Origin: JAGOTP01 sp964600845
GTDB lineage: Bacteria > Patescibacteriota > Patescibacteriia > 2-12-FULL-60-25
Direction of reading: 5' to 3'
Assembly: GCA_964600845.1 (NCBI GenBank)
Contig: CAZRJW010000001.1
Coordinates: 1-64,000 of the forward strand
Length of the DNA: 64,000 nucleotides
The notes under the pieces were generated by a model, which was not told the origin of the DNA, did no database searches, and saw only the letters and a list, made by a program, of their open reading frames with translations. This document shows, in pieces, positions 49,750 through 58,338 of this stretch. The position numbers and the translations under genes are program-made. The first letter of the stretch is position 1; the number at the start of each line of letters is the position of its first letter.

Positions 49750-49793
49750 TCAAACGCGAACAATAAGAGGAACAACCCAAGACTAGGAGGCAC

Positions 49794-49852
49794 ACACCCG
49801 CCATCGACGACCCCGTACTCGGAGTCTCTGCTCGATTCGGGTGTTCGTCGTT
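49794..49852 (+). terminator. Hairpin after the GC-rich membrane protein gene
   Basis: ACACCCG (49794-49800) pairs with CGGGTGT (49838-49844), with further short stems inside and TCGTCGTTT afterwards. A GGAGGCAC sequence just before it (49786-49793) repeats the ribosome-site motif seen at 3610, which may be a remnant. The terminator assignment is moderate. Confidence 0.45.
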
Positions 49853-49895
49853 TAAAGAGTGGATGAAACCCGTTCGGTCCGTTATCGTAGCAAAT

Positions 49896-50693
49896 ATGTC
49901 CGTACGTATTGCCGTCGTCCAGTTTCAGATTGCGCATCTTGATCGACAAGCGAACCTTGAACGAATGGAAGGCTTCATAAAAGAGACTGCCAACCAATCC
50001 GCGCAAGTCATTGTTTTTCCTGAAGATTGCATGACGGGATCTATTTTTGGCGATCTCACAAAACTAGATACAACAAATCAGGCGCGGAGCGCCTTTCAAG
50101 CACTCGCTCAGAAATATCAGATCGATATCGTGACCGGCTCCTCCATGGAGGGAACAGCCGATGGTAATTTCAATACGAGCTACTACATCAATGCAAAAGG
50201 TGAAGTGCTCGGGACCTATCAAAAGAACCATCTCTATCCCTCCGAATACGCATTTCTCAAACCTGGCACCGAAGCGCCTGTCTTTGAAACCGCCTATGGA
50301 AAAGCGGGAATCGTCATTTGTTGGGACATGCTCTTTCCAGAGATCTTTCAGCGCATGAAAGCGCAAGGCGTCCAGCTCATCTATTGTCCAAGCTATTGGT
50401 ACAGAGAAATCGCTGAATCGATGGCGAGCTTCAATCCTTTTTCAGAAGAACAGCAAATGGATGCGCTCTGCCTCGTTCGATCCATAGAAACAAATGCAGC
50501 CCTCATCTATGCGAACGCAGCCGGCATTCAGCCATACGCGAATGGGACACAAGATACGCTCATCGGTCATTCGCAGATCGTGATGCCGGTTCTTGGAACG
50601 TTACAGAAATTAGACCACCACGATGAAGCCGTATTCACCCAAGATATCGATCTCTCGCGTTTAGCGCGGTCACAACAGATCTATCAGCTATAG
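49896..50693 (+). CDS. Carbon-nitrogen hydrolase (nitrilase superfamily)
   Basis: 265 residues from MSVRIAVVQFQIAH (ATG 49896). The catalytic triad is visible: Glu in VIVFPEDCMTG, Lys in YQKNHLYPSE, and Cys in GIVICWDMLFPE. Members cleave amides such as N-carbamoylputrescine, omega-amidated or deaminated glutathione. The substrate is not evident. The ATG is preceded by TATCGT 7 nt upstream, and the longer frame from 49863 is less likely. GC-rich orphan genes lie on both sides. Confidence 0.9.
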   Translation: MSVRIAVVQFQIAHLDRQANLERMEGFIKETANQSAQVIVFPEDCMTGSIFGDLTKLDTTNQARSAFQALAQKYQIDIVTGSSMEGTADGNFNTSYYINAKGEVLGTYQKNHLYPSEYAFLKPGTEAPVFETAYGKAGIVICWDMLFPEIFQRMKAQGVQLIYCPSYWYREIAESMASFNPFSEEQQMDALCLVRSIETNAALIYANAAGIQPYANGTQDTLIGHSQIVMPVLGTLQKLDHHDEAVFTQDIDLSRLARSQQIYQL

Positions 50694-50861
50694 TTCTTCA
50701 GAAAAAATTGACGAACATTCAAAAAAATAACGGCTTTTTCTAGCCATCTTTTGGAAATCTTCCCATTTTACGCTCGATATATTCGTCCTACACGTACGTA
50801 ACGTTTTACTGTCTATTCGATGCATGAAACCCACTTCTTGCATCAAACAAAAGGATCCTCC

Positions 50862-51482
50862 ATGAAGGCGCGTGAACTGTTTCTCAAGTTTCCCAAGGAT
50901 GTCCGTGTCGTGTGCCGCGAGAAGTGCAAGTCCACGGAAGGACCCTTCACCCTCGTGTACGGAGATGAAGCGGGCAAGATCCGGATCGGCTTCTTCTTCG
51001 GAACGAGCGACTACTCGACCTACGACCTCAACGTCGTTCCGGACGAGATCGCGAGTCAAGGGACGAAGGCAGTTCAAACCTTCGCCAAGGAGGCGGCGCA
51101 CAAGCTGATCGAGCTCCTCCAGCAGCACCACGAGCTCAAGGAGAAGCGGATGCACGAACTGCATCAGCCCTACGAGCTCCAGGTGGACGGCGTCACGATC
51201 AAGGGCTTCGTCAGGGCAGATGCGAGGAAGGAGCCCCGCACGAGCTACATGAAGCTCGTGATGACGGAGCCCTTCCAGGTCGAGGCGTTTCTCCACGTCC
51301 GGCCGTCGTGCCTCGGAGAAGCGATGGGCCAGAGGCGCACGTTCGACGAGGACGGCAACCTGTCCTCGCAGGAAGTCCAGCGTCAGACGGAAGCGCTGAA
51401 GGAACTCTACGAATCGGAGATTCGTAAGCGCAACACGCCCCCGGCACATCCGACCCTCCAGGCGCTCGTCCGCAAGCACTGA
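50862..51482 (+). CDS. GC-rich orphan protein of unknown function
   Basis: 206 residues from ATG 50862, supported by AAGGA 6 nt upstream. I do not recognise it. It begins MKARELFLKFPKDVRVVC, has a beta-rich stretch RIGFFFGTSDYSTYDLNVV and a helical middle (FAKEAAHKLIELLQQHHEL), and a second half with VEAFLHVRPSCLGEA. No membrane segment or signal peptide. Codons are strongly biased to G/C thirds, in contrast with the nitrilase upstream. A perfect hairpin terminator follows at 51532. An in-frame ATG at 50820 lacks a ribosome site. Function unknown. Confidence 0.72.
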   Translation: MKARELFLKFPKDVRVVCREKCKSTEGPFTLVYGDEAGKIRIGFFFGTSDYSTYDLNVVPDEIASQGTKAVQTFAKEAAHKLIELLQQHHELKEKRMHELHQPYELQVDGVTIKGFVRADARKEPRTSYMKLVMTEPFQVEAFLHVRPSCLGEAMGQRRTFDEDGNLSSQEVQRQTEALKELYESEIRKRNTPPAHPTLQALVRKH

Positions 51483-51531
51483 GATGAGCCGCCACCACCC
51501 CCACCCACTCTTCCCATCCCCTGGGACAATG

Positions 51532-51560
51532 CCGGAACTGTTGCTCAACAGTTCCGGTTT
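51532..51560 (+). terminator. Terminator of the 206-residue orphan gene
   Basis: Near-perfect stem CCGGAACTGTT / AACAGTTCCGG (51532-51542 with 51547-51557), followed by TTT. It also separates this gene from the convergent TrmB-like gene. Confidence 0.8.
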
Positions 51561-51583
51561 CCTCGTACCAATAAAATAGTATT

Positions 51584-52327
51584 TTATGGTTTACTTACAC
51601 TCCATAAAAGTTCAAAGATTTGTTTGAGACTAAACGCAAGATCTGGCGAATGAATAATACAGGCGCTATTTTCCTCGCGTGTCGACAGGATCCCGATGTT
51701 ATCTCCGTAGAGATAAATCGAGGCTTTTAGTTCGATCTGGCCTGGTAAATATCGGATCTGACGAAGAGCTTTACGCTCTTCGGAGAAAAATGGATCTGCG
51801 ACAAGCTTGCTTTTGACCCGAAGTGACCTGGATGAAATCCCCTTTTTGATCCGTCGCTCAATCCACTGTTTGATGTATTTTTTATCTAGCATCTGCGCAG
51901 CCAGAATCTGAGGAGAAAAGTAGACATACTCTTCTTTTGCAACGTTGATGATGTCCTCGAACAGCTCACGTGCCGCCTGCGGACCCTGAAATACCTGTGT
52001 GAAAGGCAACGCCGACGACCCCGCATACACCGACAAGAAATCTGGAAGAAGATCTTTCAGCTGACCCTGTAAACGCTCAAACCGCTTTTGCAATTCTTTT
52101 GGATGGAGTGCCACAAACACTCTACGTTTTCCATGCTTCACAACTTGAATATACCCACGTGCTTCAAGGACTCGTAGGTTGTCGTAAACAGCCGTACGGC
52201 GCATTTTCACGGTATCCGCGATTTCAGCTGCTGTTGCCTCCCCTTTCGAGAGAGCGGCAAGATAGAGTTCTGCGCGTTGTTCATCCAGACCGGTTGATGC
52301 AAGCCACGCGATGAGAGTTGATTTCAT
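51584..52327 (-). CDS. TrmB-like transcriptional regulator
   Basis: 247 residues. The N-terminal winged helix (about 1-75: GLDEQRAELYLAALSKGEATAAEIAD ... RRTAVYDNLRVLEARGYI) is TrmB-type. The C-terminal half (about 115-247) is a PLD-like/TrmB effector domain that in archaeal relatives senses sugars. The gene is divergent from an MFS transporter (start 52438). A perfect 8-2-8 inverted repeat between them (52364-52381) is a likely binding site. Regulator and transporter probably form one sugar- or metabolite-responsive unit. Confidence 0.87.
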   Translation of the reverse strand: MKSTLIAWLASTGLDEQRAELYLAALSKGEATAAEIADTVKMRRTAVYDNLRVLEARGYIQVVKHGKRRVFVALHPKELQKRFERLQGQLKDLLPDFLSVYAGSSALPFTQVFQGPQAARELFEDIINVAKEEYVYFSPQILAAQMLDKKYIKQWIERRIKKGISSRSLRVKSKLVADPFFSEERKALRQIRYLPGQIELKASIYLYGDNIGILSTREENSACIIHSPDLAFSLKQIFELLWSVSKP

Positions 52328-52363
52328 AGTTCAATAAAAATTGATGGATTTTTTATAGCTTAA

Positions 52364-52381
52364 TTTGCTTAAATAAGCAAA
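52364..52381. promoter_or_regulatory. Perfect palindrome between the TrmB-like gene and the MFS gene
   Basis: TTTGCTTA aa TAAGCAAA. It lies 37 nt before the regulator start and 57 nt before the MFS start. The MFS side has a TATATT box at 52411-52416. Well placed to control both. Confidence 0.75.
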
Positions 52382-52437
52382 ATTTGAATCACATTTGTAT
52401 CATGTGTCGATATATTTTGAAGAATTAAAGAGAGGGT

Positions 52438-53703
52438 ATGCCATTCCGCGAACCGCCTGCGTCTGTTATTCTTCGCGTTGATTCAACGACCATGCCTCCA
52501 CCACCACGCTTACTTGCAGCTGCCTATCGCCTGCTGATCGCGTTCTTTTTTCTGGCGCTGGCAAGTCCCATGGTTGGCACGTTCACAAACGTCTTTCTCT
52601 GGCGCCAAGGAAAGAGCCTGCCTGTGCTCATTCTCTACACAGTCGCATTCTTTCTTTTTCTTCCGCTTGGGTTCTACCTCAGTTATCGCTTCGTCGGACG
52701 GGTCACTCATCGTTTCCTGTTTCTCGTAGGGACGATCGGCGCGGGAGTTATCCCGCTGCTTCTCATCTTCTCTCCCACCTTCCTCCCTGCCGTTGTTATT
52801 TCATTTGGAGCACTACTAGGAGTCGCGCAAGGCTTTCTTTGGTCAACGCGAAACTACCTCACCCTCAGCGTTACAACAAAAAGTACGCGTCTACACTTTA
52901 GCTCGATCGAATCACTGATCGGAACACTCTCTGGGCTCGTTATCCCCCTACTTATCGGCTGGGGACTTGAGCTCGGGATCCGTTCCGGATGGTTCACGGT
53001 TCTTGAAGGCTATCGCTGGATGGGACTCGGCGCCTGTGTGCTTTTAGGCATTGGAGGAACGATTGCCTACAATCGAGCTGAACCTTTACCAAAACGCCCC
53101 TCCTTGAGACTTGCTCCACTCAGCAAACAATGGAGGCTTCTTCGCGGATTGGATTTCACCCAAGGCGTGATCAGTGGGGTCAGCGGCCTTCTGCCCATTA
53201 TTTTAACGGTTCTCTTTATTGGACTCGAAGGAGCCATTGGAACATTTAGTTCAATCGGAGCACTCGTGACCGCTTTGAGCATTTTCCTTGCAGGCCGATT
53301 TGTTACACACGATCGTCGGCTCCCCGTCTTATTCGCCCCCATTATTGGAGGTCTCTTCGCCGCCTGTGCCGCTCTTTTTCTTCCTCGTCCCGTTGGCATC
53401 ATTATTTGTATGGTGATCTCAGTTGGAACAACGGCGCTTCGGTGGTGGGTCACCGTCGCAACCATGTACCATGCGATTGAAGTAGAACAACGACTTACTG
53501 GGTCAACACACGAAGGACTGCTTCTTGATCGTGAGATTATGCTAGATATTGGAAGAGTCTTTGGGTTGCTGTTATTTTTACTTGCGTATTTTATCGCTCC
53601 AGCTCAGTCCCCCTTTATCGCCATTGTCTTTGTCGCCTTTCTCCAGATCGCGATCTATCCATTTTGCAAAGCGTTGGATAACAACGCAGCAAAGAATGCC
53701 TAA
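52438..53703 (+). CDS. MFS-type transporter
   Basis: 421 residues with about twelve hydrophobic segments. The first is preceded by MPPPPRLLAAAYRLLIAFFF, and an ATG at 52492 could be the start instead. GAGAGG is directly before the first ATG. The loop between spans 2 and 3 reads YLSYRFVGRVTHR, in register with the MFS G-x-x-x-D-R-x-G-R-R/K motif but without Asp. Central cytosolic loop RAEPLPKRPSLRLAPLSKQWRLLRG separates two six-span halves. Substrate unknown; the divergent TrmB-like regulator suggests sugar or carbon-linked substrate. Confidence 0.82.
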   Translation: MPFREPPASVILRVDSTTMPPPPRLLAAAYRLLIAFFFLALASPMVGTFTNVFLWRQGKSLPVLILYTVAFFLFLPLGFYLSYRFVGRVTHRFLFLVGTIGAGVIPLLLIFSPTFLPAVVISFGALLGVAQGFLWSTRNYLTLSVTTKSTRLHFSSIESLIGTLSGLVIPLLIGWGLELGIRSGWFTVLEGYRWMGLGACVLLGIGGTIAYNRAEPLPKRPSLRLAPLSKQWRLLRGLDFTQGVISGVSGLLPIILTVLFIGLEGAIGTFSSIGALVTALSIFLAGRFVTHDRRLPVLFAPIIGGLFAACAALFLPRPVGIIICMVISVGTTALRWWVTVATMYHAIEVEQRLTGSTHEGLLLDREIMLDIGRVFGLLLFLLAYFIAPAQSPFIAIVFVAFLQIAIYPFCKALDNNAAKNA

Positions 53704-53727
53704 AGACGCTTTTCTTTTAAACGACAA

Positions 53728-53769
53728 CACCCCGACCGCGAGTGACAGGATGTCATCTTGGTTGGGGTG
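53728..53769. terminator. Branched hairpin terminator
   Basis: Outer stem CACCCC / GGGGTG (53728-53733 with 53764-53769), with inner TGACA gga TGTCA. Leftward it is followed by TTGTCGTTT. It lies between the MFS gene and the convergent lipoprotein gene, and the minus-strand lipoprotein transcript is the more likely one served. Confidence 0.6.
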
Positions 53770-53815
53770 AGAGAGACCTTTCTCCCAGCGAGGCTGGGTG
53801 TTGAGGGTTGAAGGA

Positions 53816-54319
53816 TCAGCGAACTGGGAGATTGTAGCCCGGAACAGGCTCCCAGTTGGTGTAGGCCCAGATGGGGAATCTGGGGTAGTTCGCGCCGATG
53901 CGCAGGCAGGCGCGGGGCACCACGTGCCGCCGCGAGCAGGCCTCGTTCAGCCACTGTCCCTGGCGACAGGTGGTCTGTGCCGCGACGAATCCGTCGCACT
54001 GGGCACGGATCGCGTAGCTGTGCAGCGCGCGGATGCGCAGCTCAGCCTCGTTCCGATCCGTCTCGAGCTGCCTGCGGGCCTCTTCGAGGTTGTTCAGGCG
54101 CTCCGAGTCGGAGCGCGCGTTCTGCGTCAGCTCGGCCACCTGGGTCTGGAGCTGCCGCACCAGGCGCTGCTGGTCGTTCATGGTCTGCTCCGCGAGCGCC
54201 TCGCGTTCGCGGCGGCCGCGATCCTCCGGCTCGAGCGCCGTGGTGGCCGTCGGGGCGTCACACCCCACTGCGACCAAGGCCACGAACAAGCCAATCATCT
54301 GTCGCATACCATTCTTCAC
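53816..54319 (-). CDS. Coiled-coil lipoprotein (GC-rich orphan)
   Basis: 167 residues. Lipoprotein signal with lipobox VAVGC (Cys near residue 20). A coiled coil follows (about 35-100, with heptads in QQRLVRQLQTQVAELTQNARSD). The C-terminal part has four Cys (QCDGF, TTCRQGQW, ACSRRH, RACLRIG) that could form disulfides. GTG start at 54319 with GGAGG 5 nt upstream. Own near-consensus promoter (54454-54482) and terminator. Codons rich in G/C thirds. I do not recognise the family; it may be a surface- or envelope-anchored structural protein. Confidence 0.72.
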   Translation of the reverse strand: MKNGMRQMIGLFVALVAVGCDAPTATTALEPEDRGRREREALAEQTMNDQQRLVRQLQTQVAELTQNARSDSERLNNLEEARRQLETDRNEAELRIRALHSYAIRAQCDGFVAAQTTCRQGQWLNEACSRRHVVPRACLRIGANYPRFPIWAYTNWEPVPGYNLPVR

Positions 54320-54453
54320 GTTGTCCTCCGTTTCCTTCCTTCGACCACTTCAGCTGCCCGACCTTCATAGGCATGGCCTTCACGACTTTGAGAAGCCAGG
54401 AAAACCCTGCCCATGAAATCCAGCCTTCTATAACAGAAAAAAAACAACAGATA

Positions 54454-54482
54454 ATACTAGTTTACACACGCCATTTTGTCAA
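54454..54482 (-). promoter_or_regulatory. Promoter of the coiled-coil lipoprotein gene
   Basis: Read leftward: TTGACA (54482-54477), 17-nt spacer, TAGTAT (54459-54454). Gives a leader of over 120 nt that ends at the GGAGG before GTG 54319. Confidence 0.7.
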
Positions 54483-54510
54483 CAGATCTGGCCTTGAATC
54501 CTCTTATTCC

Positions 54511-54539
54511 TTGACCATTTAGCGACTTTCCCTTACCGT
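54511..54539 (+). promoter_or_regulatory. Promoter of the zinc-ribbon orphan gene
   Basis: TTGACC (54511-54516), 17-nt spacer, TACCGT (54534-54539). It resembles the EamA-gene promoter at 3545 (TTGACT-17-TACCTT). Divergent from the promoter at 54454-54482. Confidence 0.55.
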
Positions 54540-54602
54540 AACCTGTTGCGGTCCAAAACAAACCGTGACCGCTACACACCGTAGTATCAGAGGAGGCCAA
54601 CG

Positions 54603-55247
54603 ATGAGCATGGAAATCGGATTCAGTTTGCGCCAGTCTGTTCGAGTAGAGACGCGGATCAGCGTCACGCAGCGGATCGCTATCAAGACCGAGCTGCTACA
54701 GCTCCGCCTGGAGGTAGTGGAGGCGATTCACGGAGAGACGTACAACCCGAAGGGTGACTGCCCGAACTGCGGACGTGTGCTCACCGGTCTCGAGATCCTT
54801 GCCGGGTTCAACACCAACCCGGCAGACGTGAACACCACGTGTCCGAAGTGCAAGACGCGGTTTCCTCCGATCCTGCACCGCAAGAACCTGGCGGGATCGA
54901 TTGAGTTCCCCTTCTACTGTGCGGTGCAGACCCTCGACCGTCTCCCGCCCCTCCGTGACCTGCCCCTAGAGGAATTCAGACTCAAGCAGGCACCGGTCTA
55001 CCACTCTGCGTTGGTCCACTTCGGCGGACTGAAGCAGGCCTTCCGCCGCATCGGTCTCGTCTACGCCTTCGAGGCGGAGACCGAGTGGCGCACGCGAATC
55101 ATCCCCTTCCTGGGAAGGTTGCCGGACGCGATGCTCGCACGCATCGTCGGCGGCTCAACGCGACAGATCAGGAAGATGCGCAGGGCGCGTGACATCCCCA
55201 CCTTCAGCCGCCGCAAGCGCGCCGAAGAGCTGGACGCCGACAACTGA
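54603..55247 (+). CDS. Zinc-ribbon-containing protein (GC-rich orphan)
   Basis: 214 residues. A basic N-terminus (MSMEIGFSLRQSVRVETRI) is followed by a helical stretch rich in Gln/Leu, and then two CxxC pairs about 30 residues apart (CPNCGR and CPKCKTRF), a probable zinc ribbon. The second half is helical and ends in a basic segment (RKMRRARDIPTFSRRKRAEE), which suits nucleic-acid binding. GAGGAGG lies 6 nt before the ATG. High G/C-third codon use. It has its own promoter and is divergent from the lipoprotein gene. Family not recognised; a DNA- or RNA-binding role is inferred only from composition. Confidence 0.75.
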   Translation: MSMEIGFSLRQSVRVETRISVTQRIAIKTELLQLRLEVVEAIHGETYNPKGDCPNCGRVLTGLEILAGFNTNPADVNTTCPKCKTRFPPILHRKNLAGSIEFPFYCAVQTLDRLPPLRDLPLEEFRLKQAPVYHSALVHFGGLKQAFRRIGLVYAFEAETEWRTRIIPFLGRLPDAMLARIVGGSTRQIRKMRRARDIPTFSRRKRAEELDADN

Positions 55248-55342
55248 CGATTCTCTTCCGCACTCGCGGCAGCTCCACCCCACTTCCTTTCTTGGTGAAC
55301 CTGTCTCGGGTGCGTTGCTGTTTTAATGCTAAGCTTCACTAT

Positions 55343-55600
55343 ATGTCTCGACACCACTTCAGTCCCTATTGGAAAAACATCTATCTCTTCCTTGTTAATA
55401 AAAAGACAGATTGGAAACCAAAGGCACTGCTCGTGTTAGCGGTTCTCTATCTCATCTGGCCCGTCGATCTCGCTCCAGACCTCATCCCCTTCTTAGGCTG
55501 GCTAGACGACCTTGGGCTCGGATCACTCGCGCTTTGGTACTTGTCACGAACAGCGGGAAAATATATCGAGGAGCAGAACGCGAAGAATGACAAAAAGTAA
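55343..55600 (+). CDS. DUF1232 (YkvA-like) membrane protein
   Basis: 85 residues from MSRHHFSPYWKN. The signature PVDLAPDLIPFLGWLDDLG matches DUF1232. One hydrophobic segment precedes it (LLVLAVLYLIW) and another follows (GLGSLALWYL). The family's function is unknown. The ATG was chosen over an in-frame start at 55292, whose extra residues are not part of the domain. It is read without a ribosome site, and the patatin gene follows by 53 nt. Confidence 0.8.
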   Translation: MSRHHFSPYWKNIYLFLVNKKTDWKPKALLVLAVLYLIWPVDLAPDLIPFLGWLDDLGLGSLALWYLSRTAGKYIEEQNAKNDKK

Positions 55601-55653
55601 GCATACCTCCGTTCTTCCCCTCCTCACTCGCGCGGGCTAAGATGCATCCAGCT

Positions 55654-56463
55654 ATGGATCCTCTCGCCCCTCGCAAAACACTCGGCCTCGCCTTGGGAAG
55701 CGGCGGTATTCGCGGACTCTCGCATGTGGGCGTGATCAAAACATTGATAAAACACAATATTCCGATCGATTTTATTGCTGGAGCAAGTATCGGGGCTTGG
55801 GTGGGTGCGAACTACGCCTTATTTAAGGACATCGAGCGCCTAGAAGAGTTCACCGTCCATAAACGAGAAGAAAAACTCCGAAGCTTATTTGAACCCTCCC
55901 TTCAAGGTGGGATGATTGGTGGAAAGCGCATGCGAGCACTCCTCCTTGAATGGCTTGAAGACGCTTCCTTTGAAGAAACGAAAATTCCGCTCTCTGTAAT
56001 TGCCACCGATCTTTTTAAGCGAGAGTCTGTCGTCTATTCGAGTGCCGCACTCGTTCCAGCGGTACAAGCCAGCATGGCTATTCCTGGCATGTTTAAACCC
56101 GTCTCCTACCATGGGCGCGTGCTCATCGACGGAGGTGTCTCAAATCCCGTCCCGAGCGATGTCGTGAAGCGTATGGGGGCAGACGTCGTGATTGCCGTAA
56201 ACCTCGATCGAATTCCTGCGGATACAGCCGTGCCCCACACAGGCCTCGGCATGCTCGCCGTCGCGAATCGCACGATTGAAATAATGCGGTATTATCTAGC
56301 AAACGCGACTGTCCAGTCCGCAGATATCGTTATCGAACCCTTAGTTGAAACCTACGCCAGCTGGACCCAATATTTCAGAAAAGATTTAGGGAACGAGATT
56401 GTCGCCATCGGTGAAGCAGAAACTGAGAAGATCATTCCCCAGCTCAAAGTGCTTTTGTCTTAA
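55654..56463 (+). CDS. Patatin-like phospholipase
   Basis: About 269 residues. Ser-Asp dyad hydrolase of the patatin/RssA family: oxyanion motif GSGGIRGLSH, nucleophile elbow GASIGAW, and the Asp motif DGGVSNPVP. It cleaves acyl ester bonds of lipids, probably in the cytosol. A TAAGAT box lies 10 nt before ATG 55654, with another ATG at 55642. In a lineage that takes lipids from other cells, this may serve phospholipid turnover; that is inference. Confidence 0.9.
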   Translation: MDPLAPRKTLGLALGSGGIRGLSHVGVIKTLIKHNIPIDFIAGASIGAWVGANYALFKDIERLEEFTVHKREEKLRSLFEPSLQGGMIGGKRMRALLLEWLEDASFEETKIPLSVIATDLFKRESVVYSSAALVPAVQASMAIPGMFKPVSYHGRVLIDGGVSNPVPSDVVKRMGADVVIAVNLDRIPADTAVPHTGLGMLAVANRTIEIMRYYLANATVQSADIVIEPLVETYASWTQYFRKDLGNEIVAIGEAETEKIIPQLKVLLS

Positions 56464-56524
56464 CCGCTAGAGCCACATTCCTCTCTAGACATTAAAAATT
56501 TAAAAAGCTAGGTTCTCTCTACCT

Positions 56525-57331
56525 ATGCTTACGTCTATTGAATTTGGTCTTCCCGATGCAACCCCGGACCAACGAGCTTTTAACACAGTATTCTTTGAGC
56601 TCCTCAATCTGGACAACTTTGGACCATCAAAAGAGACGTCCGTACTTCGTTCCTATTCAAAGGATCTTTTCCCCGCCATACGCATTACTCGCGTACAAGA
56701 GACGACATTAACCGTCACGTTTCATAAAGAAACTGAGGTACTCTCTCGTTTAGCATTCATGCATCCGAAACATCCAGAGGCACGCAAACCCAGACATGTT
56801 CCGGCGCTTCTATCCCTCGTCGAATTCGCTGAGATCTTCAAAGGCTCGCTGGTGAGTTTGAATCATGTTGGGATCAACTTCTATACAAGCTTCATGAACA
56901 AACCAACATACAGCGCATTCAAACAACAGCTCGCTCAAGAAAGCAACCTATACAACTACCCAACTGGTGAAGAATGGCCGTTTATTATTCCCGCAACACA
57001 GGAGGAACATACAACCGAGATAACCGACTTTTCACTCAAACGAAATCCTGAATTCGAGCTCGTCTATTCTCGCTACGAACCAGTTCCCTGTATCCAGTGC
57101 GACTTTGAGACATCCCTTACAAAAGAGGAGGTCTTTCAACGTTTACCAAAACCAGCCGGTATCTCCTTCGAGGGATTAGAAGACTACATGCGTACCGTTT
57201 ATATCGCTCATCCTTGGGGTGACGGATTACTTCGTTTTGATGTGCGTTTCAAAGACAATGGACCTGCCATTTATCCATGGATCGTCGAGAAAGGCGGGAG
57301 AGTTCGTTATTCCTCCATCATTTTCAAATAA
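56525..57331 (+). CDS. Protein of unknown function
   Basis: 268 residues. No recognised domain, signal peptide or membrane segment. Short stretches of note are FNTVFFELLNLDNFGPS near the N-terminus, VGINFYTSFMNKPTYSAFK in the middle, YEPVPCIQCDFETSL, and WGDGLLRFDVRF. Mixed alpha/beta. Its last 25 nt overlap the convergent rsgA 3' end. Its codon use matches its neighbours, so it is probably native. Confidence 0.75.
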   Translation: MLTSIEFGLPDATPDQRAFNTVFFELLNLDNFGPSKETSVLRSYSKDLFPAIRITRVQETTLTVTFHKETEVLSRLAFMHPKHPEARKPRHVPALLSLVEFAEIFKGSLVSLNHVGINFYTSFMNKPTYSAFKQQLAQESNLYNYPTGEEWPFIIPATQEEHTTEITDFSLKRNPEFELVYSRYEPVPCIQCDFETSLTKEEVFQRLPKPAGISFEGLEDYMRTVYIAHPWGDGLLRFDVRFKDNGPAIYPWIVEKGGRVRYSSIIFK

Positions 57332-58332
57332 CTTTCGTAGCGGAAGTGATTGATCATCGGGTCCTTGTTTTCCAGAGCTTGCTTCACGGCACAACCAGGC
57401 TCGCTCATATGCAAACAGTCTGAAAACTTGCAGGGTTTCTCCAAGACCTCGAATTCTGGGAACAAATAGCGGATTTCTTTCTTTGGGAGCTGATCAATTC
57501 CTAACGAACGAATGCCTGGGGTATCAATAATATAAGAATCTGTGTCCCACTTGAGCAGCGAGCTACCGGTCGTTGTATGACGTCCCTTGCCGGTTTTTTG
57601 ATTGACCTCACCCGTGTTCGCCTCAATCCCAGGGATCAACGCATTCAACAAAGAAGACTTCCCCACACCGCTCTGCCCAAGAAAAACAGCCGTCTTGCCT
57701 CGGATGGTATTTTTCAGCTCCTCAATTCCCTCTGAACGAAGAGAGGAGGTGCGGATAATAGGAACATTAATACTTTGATAAAACGTTAAGATTTCATCTT
57801 GGAGATCTGTCAGATCCGTTTTCGTTAAACAAATGACTGGTCTCACATTCCCTACTTGGAGCAAGGCGAGGTAGCGGTCGATAAAGCGTGGATGAAAATC
57901 TGGATCTTTTACCGAAACGGTAATAATCCCAATATCGACGTTGGCTGATAAGACGTGCTCTTCAAGATTGGCATCAACACGTGTCCAATCGCCACGCGAG
58001 CGAGTCACAAAACTTCTTCGTTCCTCTCTTCCGACCAATAAAACAGGGTCCGTCTCTTCTACCCCCCTGCGGAAAAAGACTCGATCCCCAATCACAAAGT
58101 CGCTTGCGACGTCTGGATCGATCTCACGATCCAGCGCACCTGGTAAAAACATATCGTCCTTCATGACGGTAAAGACTTTTGGCTGGATCCCGGCCAAAAC
58201 ACCAACTTCAAACGCAACAACTCCCTCTTCCGTGAGAGAAGAGGGCTCCGTGGAGCGTAAGGCCTTTTTTTCGGCCCGATCCTTTTTTGCCTGGGTTCGT
58301 TTATTTCGTTCTCGATCAAAGAGATTAGCCAT
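57307..58332 (-). CDS. rsgA: Ribosome small subunit-dependent GTPase A
   Basis: About 341 residues. An N-terminal OB-fold region follows a basic tail. The circularly permuted GTPase has KTD in CLTKTDLTDL before the P-loop GQSGVGKSSLLNAL (near residue 217) and DTPGIRS. The C-terminal zinc knuckle has CKFSDCLHMSEPGC. It assists maturation of the 30S ribosomal subunit. Promoter TTGGAT-17-TATGCT (58339-58367) puts transcription start about at ATG 58332, so I chose this start over the GTG at 58338; the mRNA is probably leaderless. Confidence 0.95.
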   Translation of the reverse strand: MANLFDRERNKRTQAKKDRAEKKALRSTEPSSLTEEGVVAFEVGVLAGIQPKVFTVMKDDMFLPGALDREIDPDVASDFVIGDRVFFRRGVEETDPVLLVGREERRSFVTRSRGDWTRVDANLEEHVLSANVDIGIITVSVKDPDFHPRFIDRYLALLQVGNVRPVICLTKTDLTDLQDEILTFYQSINVPIIRTSSLRSEGIEELKNTIRGKTAVFLGQSGVGKSSLLNALIPGIEANTGEVNQKTGKGRHTTTGSSLLKWDTDSYIIDTPGIRSLGIDQLPKKEIRYLFPEFEVLEKPCKFSDCLHMSEPGCAVKQALENKDPMINHFRYESYLKMMEE

Positions 58333-58338
58333 ATTCAC

